This document shows, one piece after another, positions 35,757 through 35,983 of a DNA stretch of 35,983 nt (positions are counted from its first letter, which is position 1; each line of letters starts with the position of its first letter). Made by a program: the position numbers and the translations under genes. Source of the stretch: Patescibacteria group bacterium (GTDB lineage Bacteria > Patescibacteriota > Microgenomatia > UBA1406 > GWC2-37-13); the NCBI GenBank assembly GCA_023381015.1, contig JAMCTE010000036.1:1-35983 (forward strand), written 5' to 3'. The notes beneath the pieces are model-generated. The model saw nothing but the letters and a program-made list of their open reading frames with translations. It did no database searches and was not told the origin of the DNA.

Positions 35757-35983
35757 TTAATGACGGAGCAATTTGCGCTTCCTTTTTCCCATATTCTTCT
35801 TGCGCCGGTTCCTTGGCTTGATATTTTTTTTCAATCGAATCGATCTTAATCTTTCGGCCTTTTTATTATCTTCGTTCACTTTTTTTTGGCATTCCCGATC
35901 CGGGCAAGCATACTCGATCGTAGTCACGGTAGATTCGCCCAATTTTTCCTTCCATGATTTGACGCGATTAGCTATTAAAGGCA
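35757..35983 (-). CDS. Small basic CPDxECQ protein, 5' end beyond window
   Basis: The minus-strand frame is open from the window edge to its stop at 35757. It reads LIANRVKSWKEKLGES, then TIEYACPDRECQKKVNEDNKK and a strongly basic tail (RSIRLKKNIKPRNRRKKN, KRKRKLLRH). An internal TTG (35942) is not needed because the family-like VKSWKEKLG lies upstream, so the true start is probably just outside the window. The CPDxECQ two-cysteine unit recurs in short CPR proteins I recall. The tail suggests nucleic-acid or ribosome binding. Function unknown. Confidence 0.6.
   Translation of the reverse strand, partial: PLIANRVKSWKEKLGESTVTTIEYACPDRECQKKVNEDNKKAERLRSIRLKKNIKPRNRRKKNMGKRKRKLLRH

Noticed and set aside
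1-35983. CRISPR array, insertion sequence, prophage or integrated plasmid
   Set aside because: No regularly spaced repeats, transposase, integrase, phage structural genes or attachment-like direct repeats were seen. The tRNA-Pro 3' end is followed directly by a gene, with no integrase.

Overview
This is a gene-dense window of a bacterial chromosome. It most resembles a Candidate Phyla Radiation (Patescibacteria) genome, probably of the Microgenomates type. That placement is inferred from gene content and is not proven. The evidence is: very short or overlapping spacers; many small membrane or secreted proteins of kinds recurrent in CPR genomes (a GGPEDDW...C protein, a CGGSSSAVYGLG protein, a CPDRECQ protein, a YSWC-motif protein); an archaeal-type triosephosphate isomerase-like protein; a TM-anchored cupredoxin; and a tRNA-Pro without an encoded CCA end. 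TGA ends many intact genes, so the Gly/Trp TGA codes of some lineages do not apply.

Region by region. 1-3600 is a central-carbon cluster: a class I fructose-bisphosphate aldolase (cut by the window edge) is divergent from glpX-gap-pgk, with palindromic -35 boxes between them and hairpins in both operon spacers. 3585-5263 (minus) is a tRNA-Pro whose transcript runs straight into a GT87-like membrane protein and a DUF192 protein. 5322-9295 holds an MFS exporter with an upstream inverted repeat, a PAP2 phosphatase, an S66 carboxypeptidase/Nif3-like pair, an FMN-barrel protein and a SemiSWEET. 9296-13430 holds an SDR, a Nudix hydrolase, a cupin, the TIM-like protein, an MFS transporter and a YSWC-motif protein. 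13468-18129 holds an anchored protein of unknown function, a Y-family polymerase operon with a LexA-like box, a LUD protein, a cupredoxin, an alkyltransferase-like protein and a quinone oxidoreductase. 18255-21650 holds a cupin, small CPR proteins, an NDT-like protein, two transporters and a fragment of an AHSA1 gene. 21802-26992 holds two envelope proteins, a PadR-glutaredoxin pair and a YcaO-TPR fusion. 27045-29412 is a cassette typical of environmental bacteria (ArsR, DUF1801, AHSA1, RibD-like, VOC) whose ArsR gene has an in-frame TGA. 29534-35983 holds CorC, DUF1697, GNAT, PhzF-like, glutamine amidotransferase, P-loop kinase and small membrane or secreted proteins.

The strongest window-wide signal is regulatory. 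More than a dozen genes have a -10-like hexamer ending 6-7 bases before the start codon, so their mRNAs should start at or next to the start codon (leaderless). Clear Shine-Dalgarno sequences appear mainly before internal operon genes (14474, 29053) and one TTG start (34572). Several proteins also have altered active sites (TIM-like, PhzF-like, cupredoxin, PAP2, M23-like), which argues for changed functions rather than simple transfer of family names.
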